Assembly: GCF_002858765.1 (NCBI RefSeq)
Contig: NZ_PJRP01000020.1
Location: forward strand, 62,001-126,000
Direction: 5' to 3'
Source of the DNA: Cupriavidus pauculus
GTDB taxonomy: Bacteria > Pseudomonadota > Gammaproteobacteria > Burkholderiales > Burkholderiaceae
DNA: 64,000 nt
In this document: piece by piece, positions 50,263 to 61,771 of the stretch
Position numbering within the stretch: position 1 is the first letter of the stretch
Layout: each line of letters opens with the position of its first letter
Program-made: the position numbers and the translations under genes
The notes under the pieces: model-generated
The model's input: only the letters and a program-made list of their open reading frames with translations
Databases searched by the model: none
Told to the model about the DNA's origin: nothing

Positions 50263-50691
50263 CTATTCCTTGGGCGCGACCAGCACCATCCACGTGATGC
50301 CGAACTTGTCGGCCACCATGCCGAAGCGCTCGCTGAAGAACGTGGGCGCGGCCGCCATGACCAAATGGCCGCCCTGCGACAGCGCGCCGAGGGTCTTGTC
50401 CACCTCGGCTGCGCTGGCCACCGTGATCGACAGCGCAAAGCCCTTGAACTCGGCCTGGCCCTTGTTCTCGCCGTCAGACCCCATGATCGTCGTATCGCCA
50501 ATCTGCAGGGCCATGTGCATGACCTTGTCGCCGCTGCCAGGGGCCGGGCCGCAGCCGGGGCCCGCATCGGGCGGGGCATCCTTGAAACGCATCAACCCTT
50601 CCACCTTCGCACCGACGGCGGTCTTGTAAAACTCGGCCGCTTCCTCTGCGCGACCATCGAAAAACAGGTAGGACTGGACTTTTGAAGGCAT
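50263..50691 (-). CDS. VOC family protein (PhnB/glyoxalase-like)
   Basis: A 142-residue glyoxalase-like protein of the PhnB/3-demethylubiquinone group, often used as a metal-binding enzyme of unknown substrate. Features are Y-L-F-F-D-G-R-A-E-E-A-A-E-F-Y-K, G-D-K-V-M-H-M-A-L and F-S-E-R-F-G-M-V-A-D-K-F-G-I-T-W. An AGGAG six bases before ATG 50691 decides the start against the overlapping ATG at 50697. Confidence 0.88.
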   Translation of the reverse strand: MPSKVQSYLFFDGRAEEAAEFYKTAVGAKVEGLMRFKDAPPDAGPGCGPAPGSGDKVMHMALQIGDTTIMGSDGENKGQAEFKGFALSITVASAAEVDKTLGALSQGGHLVMAAAPTFFSERFGMVADKFGITWMVLVAPKE

Positions 50692-50946
50692 CGACATCTC
50701 CTGCTGGGTTGGGCCCGGGCAACCCGGGCGTTGTGCGGAAGCGGCGCTTGTGTACGTCGTCCACAATAGACTAGTTGACGGTCTGTACGATGTCCACATT
50801 TATTTTCGGGGCCCCTGCGTTTGGCGCTGACGCCGGGCCATGTCACAATTCACGGTTACGAGTTTCGGGCGCCGGACCGGCTCGCCGCACGGTTTGATCG
50901 TGCGGGGGCGCCCCAAGAGCCGACAAATTCACCTGGTTTTCTGGCG

Positions 50947-52272
50947 ATGACTACCATCCTGCAGCACATTCCTTCCGGCCAGCGCGTCGGTATCGCATTC
51001 TCGGGCGGCCTGGACACCAGCGCCGCGCTCCTCTGGATGCGTCAGAAGGGCGCCGTTCCCTACGCCTACACCGCCAATCTGGGCCAGCCGGACGAGCCGG
51101 ACTACGACGACATTCCGCGCCGTGCCATGGCCTACGGCGCCGAAGCCGCCCGCTTGGTGGACTGCCGCACCCAACTGGTGGCCGAAGGCATTGCCGCGCT
51201 GCAGTGCGGTGCGTTCCATATCTCCACCGCCGGCGTGACCTACTTCAACACCACGCCGATCGGCCGTGCGGTGACCGGTACGATGCTGGTGGCCGCGATG
51301 AAGGACGACGGCGTCAACATCTGGGGCGATGGCAGCACGTTCAAGGGCAATGACATCGAGCGTTTCTACCGCTACGGGCTGCTGACCAACCCGGGCCTGC
51401 AGATCTACAAGCCGTGGCTGGACCAGCAGTTCATCGACGAACTGGGCGGCCGCGCCGAAATGTCGGAATTCATGCGCCAGCACGGCCATGCGTACAAGAT
51501 GTCGGCTGAAAAGGCCTACTCGACCGACTCGAACATGCTCGGCGCCACGCACGAGGCCAAGGATCTGGAGCACCTGAATTCGGGCATCCGCATCGTCCAG
51601 CCGATCATGGGCGTGCAGTTCTGGCGCGATGAAGTGGAAGTGAAGCGCGAGGAAGTGACCGTGCGCTTCGAGGAAGGCCAGCCGGTGGCGCTGAACGGCA
51701 AGACGTTCGCCAACGCCGTGGACCTGTTCATGGAAGCCAATGTCATCGGTGGTCGTCACGGCCTGGGCATGAGCGACCAGATCGAGAACCGCATCATCGA
51801 AGCCAAGAGCCGCGGCATCTATGAAGCCCCGGGCCTGGCGCTGCTGTTCATCGCTTACGAGCGCCTGATCACCGGCATCCACAACGAAGACACCATCGAG
51901 CAGTACCGCGACAACGGCCGCCGTCTGGGCCGCCTGTTGTACCAGGGCCGCTGGTTCGATCCGCAAGCCATCATGCTGCGCGAAACCGCCCAGCGCTGGG
52001 TGGCGGGCGCCATTACTGGCGAAGTGACCATCGAACTGCGCCGCGGCAACGACTACTCGATCCTGAACACCACCTCGCCGAACCTGACGTACAAGCCCGA
52101 GCGCCTGACGATGGAAAAGGGCGAGTCGATGTTCACGCCGCTGGACCGTATCGGCCAGCTGACGATGCGTACGCTCGACATCGTGGACACGCGCGAGAAG
52201 CTGCAGACGTATGCCAAGACCGGCCTGCTGTCGTCGCAGATCAGCGCGGCGCTGCCCAAGCTCGAAGACTGA
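50947..52272 (+). CDS. argG: Argininosuccinate synthase
   Basis: Joins citrulline and aspartate with ATP in arginine synthesis. Length 441 is that of the E. coli-type ArgG (447). The ATP-grasp-like PP-loop A-F-S-G-G-L-D-T-S-A-A (about 17-27), the aspartate/citrulline part G-N-D-I-E-R-F and Y-R-Y, and the D-S-N/T-D-S-N-M-L-G-A-T-H-E-A-K region are present. Monocistronic, closed by a strong terminator. ATG 50947 is the likely start, as the upstream frame lacks family similarity. Confidence 0.96.
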   Translation: MTTILQHIPSGQRVGIAFSGGLDTSAALLWMRQKGAVPYAYTANLGQPDEPDYDDIPRRAMAYGAEAARLVDCRTQLVAEGIAALQCGAFHISTAGVTYFNTTPIGRAVTGTMLVAAMKDDGVNIWGDGSTFKGNDIERFYRYGLLTNPGLQIYKPWLDQQFIDELGGRAEMSEFMRQHGHAYKMSAEKAYSTDSNMLGATHEAKDLEHLNSGIRIVQPIMGVQFWRDEVEVKREEVTVRFEEGQPVALNGKTFANAVDLFMEANVIGGRHGLGMSDQIENRIIEAKSRGIYEAPGLALLFIAYERLITGIHNEDTIEQYRDNGRRLGRLLYQGRWFDPQAIMLRETAQRWVAGAITGEVTIELRRGNDYSILNTTSPNLTYKPERLTMEKGESMFTPLDRIGQLTMRTLDIVDTREKLQTYAKTGLLSSQISAALPKLED

Positions 52273-52307
52273 GCCTTCGCAGCTGCCTCAAAGGCACGCT
52301 GAATCAG

Positions 52308-52339
52308 AAAACCGGCACGAGCGATCGTGCCGGTTTTTT
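52308..52339 (+). terminator. Terminator of argG
   Basis: ACCGGCACGA/TCGTGCCGGT stem with GCGA loop, followed by TTTTTT, 38 bases after the stop. Confidence 0.95.
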
Positions 52340-52344
52340 ATGGC

Positions 52345-53598
52345 TCAGAACAGCTGCGCGGCATCGATGGCCGCCGCCATGGCCGCATAGCCGTGATCGC
52401 CCGGGTGCAGGTGGTCGCCGCTGTCGAGCGCCGGCAGTAGGCGGTCCGGGCGGGCCGGGTCGCGCACGGCGGCGTCGAAATCGGCCACCGCGTCGAACGC
52501 GCCGCTGGTGCGGATCCAGTGGTTCACCCGCTGCCGCAGCGCTTCTTTTTCTGACGAGGAATAGCCATGGATCGGGCTGCCGTCGAGCGCGCCCGCGAAT
52601 GGCGTGATGGTGGCGCCGATGACGCGCACGCCGCGGGCGTGGGCTTGCGCCACCAGCTTGCGATACCCGTCTGCGAGTTCATCCACGGTCGGCAGCTTGT
52701 GGTCCGGTGCAAACATTGATCCGGGCCAGCCGATATCGTTGATGCCCAGGGCCAGCACCACGCTGCGCACCTGCGGCACGGCGAGCACGTCATGCCCGAA
52801 GCGCGCCAGGCCCGATTCGCCCATGCCGTCGCGCAGCAACTGGCCGCCCGAAATGCCGGCATTGAGAACGGCGACGTGCTGGTGAGCGAGCCGATTCGCC
52901 AGTTGATCCGGCCATCGGCGGTCGGCATCGGGTGTCGCACCATTGCCTTCGGTGATGGAGTCGCCAATGGCCACCACGGTAGGACGGGGTTCTGGCGTTT
53001 CGATGTCGACGGCGGCCAGCAGGACGCGCGCCTGGAACGTGCGCGCCTGTTGCAGCGCGGGCTGTCCCCCGATATCCACCTGATTTCCCGGGGCGATGTG
53101 CGCCGTCTGGCGTCCGTCCCAGTGGAACGATGCCAGCGTCGTGGGCTGCGGCAGGTAGAGGCTGACGGCCAGAGTGTCGAACGCCGGCGCGTCGAGTTCA
53201 ACCGGATCGCTCGTCACCGTGCCGCCGGCCGGCACGGTCACTGCAGGGCGACCCGCAAACGTGACAGCGCGCCCGATGTGGGCCGCCGTGCCGTGCACGC
53301 CCGCCGCGCCGATGTGGATGGCCTGCTGGCCGTACTGGTTCGACAGCACCAGCCGCACGCGCCGGCCGCCCACGCTGATACGCACGCGCTGCAGCACGGT
53401 GGCGTCGTGGATGGCCTCGGGCAATCCGGTGGGCAACGGCTGGGCGCCTGCGGCCCAGACGGCTTGCTGGCTGGCCATCCACGTGGTGGTCCAGGTGGTG
53501 GCGTGGCTGGCGTCGGTCGTGGGCTGCGCGGCCAGGCCCGCACCGGAAAGCAGGCTGCCGGACAGCGCCATCGCACGCATCCATGAGGTTGAGAACAT
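52345..53598 (-). CDS. Secreted SGNH/GDSL hydrolase
   Basis: A 417-residue exported esterase. The signal peptide ends near G-L-A-A-Q (about residue 24). A beta-rich N-terminal part of about 170 residues is followed by the SGNH core: block I G-D-S-I-T-E-G near 209, block III G-I-N-D near 284, block V D-H-L-H-P-G-D near 391. CAGGAG lies seven bases before ATG 53598. It may act on acylated polysaccharide or lipid. Divergent from a LysR gene that may control it. Confidence 0.92.
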   Translation of the reverse strand: MFSTSWMRAMALSGSLLSGAGLAAQPTTDASHATTWTTTWMASQQAVWAAGAQPLPTGLPEAIHDATVLQRVRISVGGRRVRLVLSNQYGQQAIHIGAAGVHGTAAHIGRAVTFAGRPAVTVPAGGTVTSDPVELDAPAFDTLAVSLYLPQPTTLASFHWDGRQTAHIAPGNQVDIGGQPALQQARTFQARVLLAAVDIETPEPRPTVVAIGDSITEGNGATPDADRRWPDQLANRLAHQHVAVLNAGISGGQLLRDGMGESGLARFGHDVLAVPQVRSVVLALGINDIGWPGSMFAPDHKLPTVDELADGYRKLVAQAHARGVRVIGATITPFAGALDGSPIHGYSSSEKEALRQRVNHWIRTSGAFDAVADFDAAVRDPARPDRLLPALDSGDHLHPGDHGYAAMAAAIDAAQLF

Positions 53599-53703
53599 CG
53601 GTGACTCCTGAAGTCGTAGTGAGGGTCCCAATGTCACTCATTCCGAAATGCGCAGGTAGCTGGCAGAATGGCATATCGCTTATGCCATTCGGGAATGACG
53701 ACC

Positions 53704-54618
53704 ATGGATACTCTCAAGGCAATGCGCGTGTTCGTGCGGGCGATGGAACTGGGCAGCCTGTCGGCGGTGGCGCGAGAACTTGGCACGTCACAGCCAACCG
53801 TCAGCAAGACCGTGGCCGCGCTGGAGGCAGACCTCGGCGTCCGCCTGATGGAACGCACGACCACCCGCCTGACGCCCACCGAAGCCGGCCGCCGGTTCTA
53901 CGCGCACGCGCTGACGGTGCTCGATGCCTATGGCGAGGCGGTGGGCGAGGCGCGCGGCCTGGCCGATCATCCGTCCGGCCGGATCATCGTCAGCGCACCG
54001 GTCAGCCTGGGCGTGCTGCGGCTCAACGCGCTGGTGCTCGAATTCCTGCAGGCCTTTCCCGATGTCGATGTGGATCTGCGGTTCGATGACCGCTTTGTCG
54101 ATCTGGTGGAAGCCGGCGTCGATGTGGCGCTGCGCCTGGGCGCGTCGTTGCCCCCGAATGTGGTGGCCCGCCGCATCGCCGTATCGCCACGCATGCTGGT
54201 GGCCGCGCCCGGCTACCTCGCCCGTCACCCGCCGCTGAGGCAGCCGGCCGACCTGATCGACCATCAGTTGCTACGCTTCACGTGGCTGGCGACTGGCGAA
54301 GACATCGTGCTGTCCGATGCACGTGGCCGTTCCGCCAGTGTCGAGGCGCCTTGCCGCTATCGCGTCAATAACTCGCTGGCGATGCGTGAGAGCTTTCTGG
54401 CCGGGGCCGGGCTGGGTTTGACGCCGGCGTGGCTGGTGCAGGACCTGCTGGACCGGGGCGATCTGGTGCCCGTGCTGCCGGGCTGGCACGGCTCGCCGCA
54501 GGAGGCCTTTCTGGTCTATCCGTCGCGCCGATACCAGCCGGCCCGCACGCGCGCATTGCTGGCGTTCCTGGCCGAGCGCCTGCCGGCGCTGCCGGGCTTT
54601 GCCCCGGCCGGCAAGTAA
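53704..54618 (+). CDS. LysR family regulator
   Basis: A 304-residue LysR protein of the CrgA/AphB-like branch that has the L-G-V-R-L-M-E-R-T-T-T-R-L-T-P-T-E-A-G helix end. Recognition helix T-S-Q-P-T-V-S-K-T-V is near residues 29-38. The start at 53704 is a common LysR start; ATG 53695 is possible. Divergent from the SGNH hydrolase gene, 105 bases apart. Confidence 0.9.
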   Translation: MDTLKAMRVFVRAMELGSLSAVARELGTSQPTVSKTVAALEADLGVRLMERTTTRLTPTEAGRRFYAHALTVLDAYGEAVGEARGLADHPSGRIIVSAPVSLGVLRLNALVLEFLQAFPDVDVDLRFDDRFVDLVEAGVDVALRLGASLPPNVVARRIAVSPRMLVAAPGYLARHPPLRQPADLIDHQLLRFTWLATGEDIVLSDARGRSASVEAPCRYRVNNSLAMRESFLAGAGLGLTPAWLVQDLLDRGDLVPVLPGWHGSPQEAFLVYPSRRYQPARTRALLAFLAERLPALPGFAPAGK

Positions 54619-54778
54619 GTCGGCGCGCAGGTCGGCACGTGGGTCCGCATCCGGGTGCATGCATCGGCCGGCCCTGCAAGCCGGGCCGCAACACGGCACA
54701 ATGCGCGATGCCGGCCCGGATGATCATCAGGGCCGCTTGCCTTTTCTGCTTCGGCTTCGCTAATCGGGGAACCTCGTT

Positions 54779-55804
54779 ATGCCAGATTTCACCATGCAAT
54801 ACCGCCGCCTGGGCGCCAGCAACCTGAACGTATCCACCCTGTGCCTTGGCACGATGATGTTTGGCGACCAGACCGATGAAGCCGAGGCGGGCCGCATCGT
54901 CGCCAGCGCCCGCGCGCACGGCGTCAACTTCATCGACACGGCCGACGTGTACACCAAGGGTGCGTCCGAATCGATGGTGGGCCGTCTGCTGCAAGGGCAG
55001 CGGCACGACTGGGTGCTGGCCACCAAGCTGGGCAACCCGATGGGCAGTGGTCCGAACCAGCAGAACTACTCGCGCACCTGGATCCTCCGCGAGGTGGAAG
55101 ACAGCCTGCGTCGGCTGGATACCGAGTTCATCGACATCCTCTACTTGCACCGCGACTTCGCCGGTGCCAACCTGGAGGAGCCGGTTCGCGCGATGGGCGA
55201 CCTGATCCGCGCGGGCAAGATCCGCTACTGGGCGGTGTCGAACTTCCGGGGCTGGCGCATTGCCGAGATCGCCGCGCTGTGCGACAAGCTGGGCGTGCCG
55301 CGACCGGTGGCATGCCAGCCGTACTACAACCTGCTGAACCGCATGCCCGAGGTGGAAATTCTGCCCGCGTGCCAGCATTACGGCCTGGGTGTGGTGCCGT
55401 ACAGCCCGATCGCACGGGGCGTGCTCACCGGAAAGTACTTGCCGGGGCAGGCGCCGCAGGCGGATTCGCGCGCCGGCCGCGCCGACCGGCGCATGATGGA
55501 AACCGAATTCCGCGAGGAGTCGCTGGTCATCGCCCAGACGTTGAAGGCGCACGCAGAAGGGCGCGGCCTGACGCCGGGCCAGTTTGCCACCGCCTGGGTG
55601 CTGGCGAATCCGATCATCAGTTCGGTTATCGCCGGCCCGCGCACACTGGCGCAGTTCGAGGACTATTTTGGTGCAGTGGGTGCGGTCATCTCTGCGCAGG
55701 AAGAAGCGATGATCGATGACCTGGTGCCGCGCGGCCATGCGTCCACGCATGGCTACAACGACCCGAACTATCCGTTCGGCGGACGGCCCGTCGACGCGGC
55801 CTGA
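54779..55804 (+). CDS. Aldo/keto reductase
   Basis: A 341-residue NADPH-dependent (beta/alpha)8 barrel of the AKR superfamily (Tas/YajO-like). The catalytic tetrad is visible: Asp in F-I-D-T-A-D-V-Y, Tyr in the same segment, Lys in L-A-T-K-L-G and His in Y-L-H-R. GGGGA lies before the ATG. Probably reduces aldehydes from sugar or lipid breakdown. It lies 160 bases after the LysR gene and may be independent. Confidence 0.9.
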   Translation: MPDFTMQYRRLGASNLNVSTLCLGTMMFGDQTDEAEAGRIVASARAHGVNFIDTADVYTKGASESMVGRLLQGQRHDWVLATKLGNPMGSGPNQQNYSRTWILREVEDSLRRLDTEFIDILYLHRDFAGANLEEPVRAMGDLIRAGKIRYWAVSNFRGWRIAEIAALCDKLGVPRPVACQPYYNLLNRMPEVEILPACQHYGLGVVPYSPIARGVLTGKYLPGQAPQADSRAGRADRRMMETEFREESLVIAQTLKAHAEGRGLTPGQFATAWVLANPIISSVIAGPRTLAQFEDYFGAVGAVISAQEEAMIDDLVPRGHASTHGYNDPNYPFGGRPVDAA

Positions 55805-55986
55805 GCGTATCCGGCCACAGCGTAAAAACGACAAAGGCAGCCGGCATCCCACGCCTGAAATACAAGCACGTGTGATGCCCAAGCTGCCTGTTGCGCGGCG
55901 CGCACGCTGGTACGTTTGAATACGTGCGGGCGCCAACTTCCGTCCCACATTCCGCAGCCGATACGCGTAATATAAATACACGCGGT

Positions 55987-56004
55987 GGCCTTCAAATGAA
56001 GGCC
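55987..56004 (+). promoter_or_regulatory. Perfect hairpin before the penicillin-binding protein start
   Basis: GGCCTTCAAATGAAGGCC, a 7-bp perfect stem and four-base loop, ending two bases before the GTG at 56007. A -10-like TATAAA lies at 55971. An 8-codon ORF (ATG 55996, stop at 56022) runs through the hairpin into the gene's start. Possible translational control; not proven. Confidence 0.4.
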
Positions 56005-56006
56005 AT

Positions 56007-59000
56007 GTGGCGCAGGCTTTGAGCCGGCGACGCCTGCCGAAACGGCAGGCCCGGCGCAACCGGATGCGAAACGTGTCACGTCGTGGCTGGGTCCTTGTAG
56101 GGATGGCTGTCGCCGTATGCGGCGGCGCGTACATTGTCGTGAGCCTCGTTGCCAACGAGGCTCAGACTTCTCAATGGCAGGCTCGTTACATGAGCCGGCT
56201 GGGCAAGGCGTTGACCTACGAAATTCTGCCCGGCCCCAGCGACAGCATCCGCTATCCGCACTCCGGTCCCTACGACCTGCGCCTTGGCTATGAGCGCCTT
56301 GGCGAATTTGGCGAACGATTACTTCGAGAAGGCTACGTCACGACATCGCAGTCGCGCATGTCATATGACATGGTCCGGCTGATGGACCAGGGCATTTTCC
56401 CGCCGTACCGGGAGAAGACCCAGGCTGGGTTGCTGATTCGCGACTGCAATGCCTTGACGATGTCTTATGACCGCTATCCGCAGCGGCAGTACGAGAATTT
56501 TGATTCGATTCCGAAGGTGCTGGTGGCGTCGCTGCTGTTCGTCGAGAACCAGAACCTGCTCAATCCCGAATACCCGATGATGAATCCGGCGCTAGATTGG
56601 CGCCGGTTCTCGCGCGCGGTGATGGACCAGGGTATCCGCCTGGTCGACCGTAACCATCGCCAGCCCGGCGGCAGCACGCTGGCCACGCAGATCGAGAAAT
56701 ACCGTCATTCGCCCGAAGGCAAGACGCAGTCGATTGCCGACAAGCTGCGACAGATGACCTCCGCTTCACTGCGCGCCTATCGCGACGGGCCAGATACGCA
56801 GCGGGCGCGCGAGAACATCGTGGTTGACTATGTCAACACGGTGCCGCTGTCGGCGCGGTCGGGCCATGGCGAAATCGAAGGCGTTGGCGATGCGCTGTAC
56901 GTCTGGTACGGCGAGGATTTTGCGGAAGCCAACCAGTTGCTGCACGAGATGGATCCGCGCAACCCGTCGCCCCGTGCGGCGCAGGTGTACAAGCGGGTGC
57001 TGTCGCTGATCATTTCGCAGCGGCGGCCGTCTTACCACCTGCGGCGTGACGACACCAATCTCGATGCGCTGACCGGCAGCTACCTGCGCCTGCTGGCGTC
57101 GTCCAATGCCATTACGCCGGAATTGCGTGACGCCGCACTGGCGCAATCGCTGGACAAGTCGACCCCGCCGCAACGGCCCCGGCCCGATCCGTGGGTCTCG
57201 CGCAAGGCGATCAACCAGGTACGCAACGACGTGCAGCACATGCTGCATGTAGACAGCCGCTACGACCTAGACCGCCTCGACCTGACCGTCGACAGCACGG
57301 TCAATCGCGAGGCACAGCGCAAGGTGACCGAGACGCTGCTGCGCGTGGGCACCAAGGACGGCGCCCGCGAGATGGGGCTCTATGGCAAGAACCTGCTCAA
57401 GGACAACGACGATCCGTCGCGGCTCGTGGCCAGCTTCACGCTGTTCGAGCGCGTGGGCAACGCGGCTGTCGTGCGGGTGCAGACGGACAACGTCGATCAG
57501 CCGTTCGACATCAATGCGGGTGCGCGGCTGAACCTGGGTTCCACCGCCAAGCTGCGCACGCTGGTCACGTACCTGGAAGTCATCAACGAATTGCACGACC
57601 GCTATGCGGACATGAGCGTGGCGGAACTGAAGGCGCTGCAGGTGCCTCGCCAGGATGTGCTGACGCGGTGGGCGGTGGACTATCTGATCAAGGCCAAGCC
57701 CGCGGACCGCGAGCGGGCCGCCATGCTTGACGCCGCGATGGAGCGCAAGTACTCGGGCAATCCGGGCGAGGCGTTCTACACCGGCGGCGGCCTGCAGAGC
57801 TTCACGAACTTCGAGAAGTGGGAAGGCGAACGGCAGATGACCGTGCGCATCGGGTTCCAGCATTCGGTCAACCTCGTGTTCATCCGCATGATGCGCGACA
57901 TCGTGCGCTACGAGGTCTCTCTGGCGCATCCCGAAGCCGGGTCGCTGCTCGAGGATCGCACCGACCCGGGTCGCCGCCCCTACCTGGAGCGCTTTGCCGA
58001 CGAGGAAGGCAGCGCCTTCATGGTGAATTTCTGGCAGCGCTACCGGGGCAAGACCAACGACGAGCGGCTGCAGGTGCTGCTTGGCCGCGTGAAGCAGCCC
58101 ACGCCGCATCTGGGCGCCGTGCGGCTATCGGTGGCGTTGCTGAGCGCGCGTCCCAATACCGATTACGAAACTTTCGCCCGCACGCTGCGCCAGTGGATGC
58201 CCAAGCAGAAGCTCGATGACGACGACCTGCAGAAGCTCTACACCAAGTACGGCCACGACAAGTTCAACCTCAACGACCGCGGCTACCTGTCCCGCATCCA
58301 TCCGCTGGAGCTGTGGATGGTGGAGTACCTGGGCACCCATCCCGACGCCCCGCTGAAGGAAGTGCTGCAGCAGAGCGCGTCCGAGCGGCAGACCGTGTAT
58401 GCCTGGCTGTTCAAGACGCGCAGTAAGCTGGGGCAGGATGGCCGCATTCGCACGCTGCTGGAGCGCGAGGCCTTCGAGAAGATCGCCAGGCGCTGGCAGC
58501 GGCTGGGGTATCCGTTCGATTCGCTGACGCCGTCGTACGCCACGTCGATCGGAGCATCGGGCGACCGGCCGTCGGCCCTGGCCGAACTGGCCGGCATCAT
58601 ACTGAACAACGGTGTGGATGCCCAGCCGTCCACGGTGCGCATGTTCGCGTTCGCGGCGGCCACGCCCTACGCCACCACGTACAGCCTGCAGCCCAGCCCG
58701 GGCAAGCCGCTGATCGCGCCCGAAATTGCGGTACTGGTGCGGCAGTCGATGCTGGATGTGGTGCAGCGGGGTACTGCCAAGTCGATCAACGGCGCGTTCG
58801 TGCCGCTGAACCGCAAGGGCCAGCCGCAGGGGGCGCCCCTGCAGATCGCCGGCAAGACCGGCACGGGCGAGCAGGTGTTCCAGACCTATGGGCCGGGCGG
58901 ACGCGTGATCGCGTCACGCACGGTGAACCGCTCAGCGACATTCGTCTTCCTGGTGGGCAACCGGTACTTCGGCACGGTCACGCTGCACGTACGCGAGCCG

Positions 59001-59228
59001 TACGCGGCGCGTTACTCGTTCACCAGCGCGCTGGCGGTGCGGGTGTTGCGGGCGCTGGCCCCGCAGATCACGGCCATGGCCGCGCCGGGCAGCGATGCCA
59101 CGCTGCTGCGCTGCCAGGACAACAGCACGATCGCTATCCAGCCATCGACGGCTTTAATGGCGCCCGCGACCGACGACCCGGCGCCGACGAACCTAGCGCT
59201 TGCGGCGGACCGCGTCGTAAATAAATAG
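56007..59228 (+). CDS. Unusual bifunctional penicillin-binding protein (GT51 plus transpeptidase), 1073 aa
   Basis: A class A penicillin-binding protein with one membrane helix (about 28-48). The glycosyltransferase-51 domain is degenerate: the catalytic Glu appears in V-E-N-Q (about residue 180), where E-D-x-x-F-x-x-H-x-G is expected, though P-G-G-S-T-L-A-T-Q near residue 216-225 is kept. The transpeptidase has S-T-A-K (residue 512), S-V-N (620) and K-T-G-T (950). The distance of 330 residues between SxN and KTG is about 200 longer than in E. coli PBP1b (about 126). The start may be GTG 56007 or ATG 56064. Its 3' end overlaps the opposing GlsB-like gene by 36 bases. Confidence 0.85.
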   Translation: MAQALSRRRLPKRQARRNRMRNVSRRGWVLVGMAVAVCGGAYIVVSLVANEAQTSQWQARYMSRLGKALTYEILPGPSDSIRYPHSGPYDLRLGYERLGEFGERLLREGYVTTSQSRMSYDMVRLMDQGIFPPYREKTQAGLLIRDCNALTMSYDRYPQRQYENFDSIPKVLVASLLFVENQNLLNPEYPMMNPALDWRRFSRAVMDQGIRLVDRNHRQPGGSTLATQIEKYRHSPEGKTQSIADKLRQMTSASLRAYRDGPDTQRARENIVVDYVNTVPLSARSGHGEIEGVGDALYVWYGEDFAEANQLLHEMDPRNPSPRAAQVYKRVLSLIISQRRPSYHLRRDDTNLDALTGSYLRLLASSNAITPELRDAALAQSLDKSTPPQRPRPDPWVSRKAINQVRNDVQHMLHVDSRYDLDRLDLTVDSTVNREAQRKVTETLLRVGTKDGAREMGLYGKNLLKDNDDPSRLVASFTLFERVGNAAVVRVQTDNVDQPFDINAGARLNLGSTAKLRTLVTYLEVINELHDRYADMSVAELKALQVPRQDVLTRWAVDYLIKAKPADRERAAMLDAAMERKYSGNPGEAFYTGGGLQSFTNFEKWEGERQMTVRIGFQHSVNLVFIRMMRDIVRYEVSLAHPEAGSLLEDRTDPGRRPYLERFADEEGSAFMVNFWQRYRGKTNDERLQVLLGRVKQPTPHLGAVRLSVALLSARPNTDYETFARTLRQWMPKQKLDDDDLQKLYTKYGHDKFNLNDRGYLSRIHPLELWMVEYLGTHPDAPLKEVLQQSASERQTVYAWLFKTRSKLGQDGRIRTLLEREAFEKIARRWQRLGYPFDSLTPSYATSIGASGDRPSALAELAGIILNNGVDAQPSTVRMFAFAAATPYATTYSLQPSPGKPLIAPEIAVLVRQSMLDVVQRGTAKSINGAFVPLNRKGQPQGAPLQIAGKTGTGEQVFQTYGPGGRVIASRTVNRSATFVFLVGNRYFGTVTLHVREPYAARYSFTSALAVRVLRALAPQITAMAAPGSDATLLRCQDNSTIAIQPSTALMAPATDDPAPTNLALAADRVVNK

Positions 59229-59444
59229 CAGAACGATGGCGCCGATGATCGAGGCGATCCAGCCAACGGGTTCGCCTGCGCGGTAGAAACCCATCGCGCG
59301 GCCCATGTAGCCGGCCAGCAGGGCGCCCAGCACCCCAAGGATGATGGTCATGATCCAGCCCATCTTGTCGTCGCCGGGCTTGATGGCCCGCGCAAGCAAC
59401 CCGACGATCAGGCCAACGAATACCGTACCGAGAAATGCCATCAT
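59193..59444 (-). CDS. GlsB/YeaQ/YmgE family membrane protein
   Basis: An 83-residue protein with three hydrophobic segments: F-L-G-T-V-F-V-G-L-I-V-G-L-L, I-M-T-I-I-L-G-V-L-G-A-L-L-A, and W-I-A-S-I-I-G-A-I-V-L-L-F-I-Y. The Gly-rich repeats and the D-D-K-M-G-W segment are typical of the transglycosylase-associated/GlsB family, tied to stress or envelope quality. AAGGAG lies seven bases before ATG 59444. It converges with the penicillin-binding protein gene. Confidence 0.9.
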   Translation of the reverse strand: MMAFLGTVFVGLIVGLLARAIKPGDDKMGWIMTIILGVLGALLAGYMGRAMGFYRAGEPVGWIASIIGAIVLLFIYDAVRRKR

Positions 59445-59570
59445 GAAGCGCTCCTTCCGTTGCGAAGAGGGACCGGTGGCCCATCGTGCCACCGTCATGT
59501 GACGAACCGGGGTACATCGGCGGCGCGCCAGCGGGCTGGCGCGCCGCACTGCCTTCAGGCCCGGAGCAGT

Positions 59571-61676
<2,106 letters not shown>

Positions 61677-61771
61677 GGTGTTTCTCCTGGTTCGGGCACC
61701 ACGGGCCGACAAGCGTAGCACTTCCGCGATACGCGCGTATTTCCCCATGCCGCATAAGGCATAGCGGGAAA

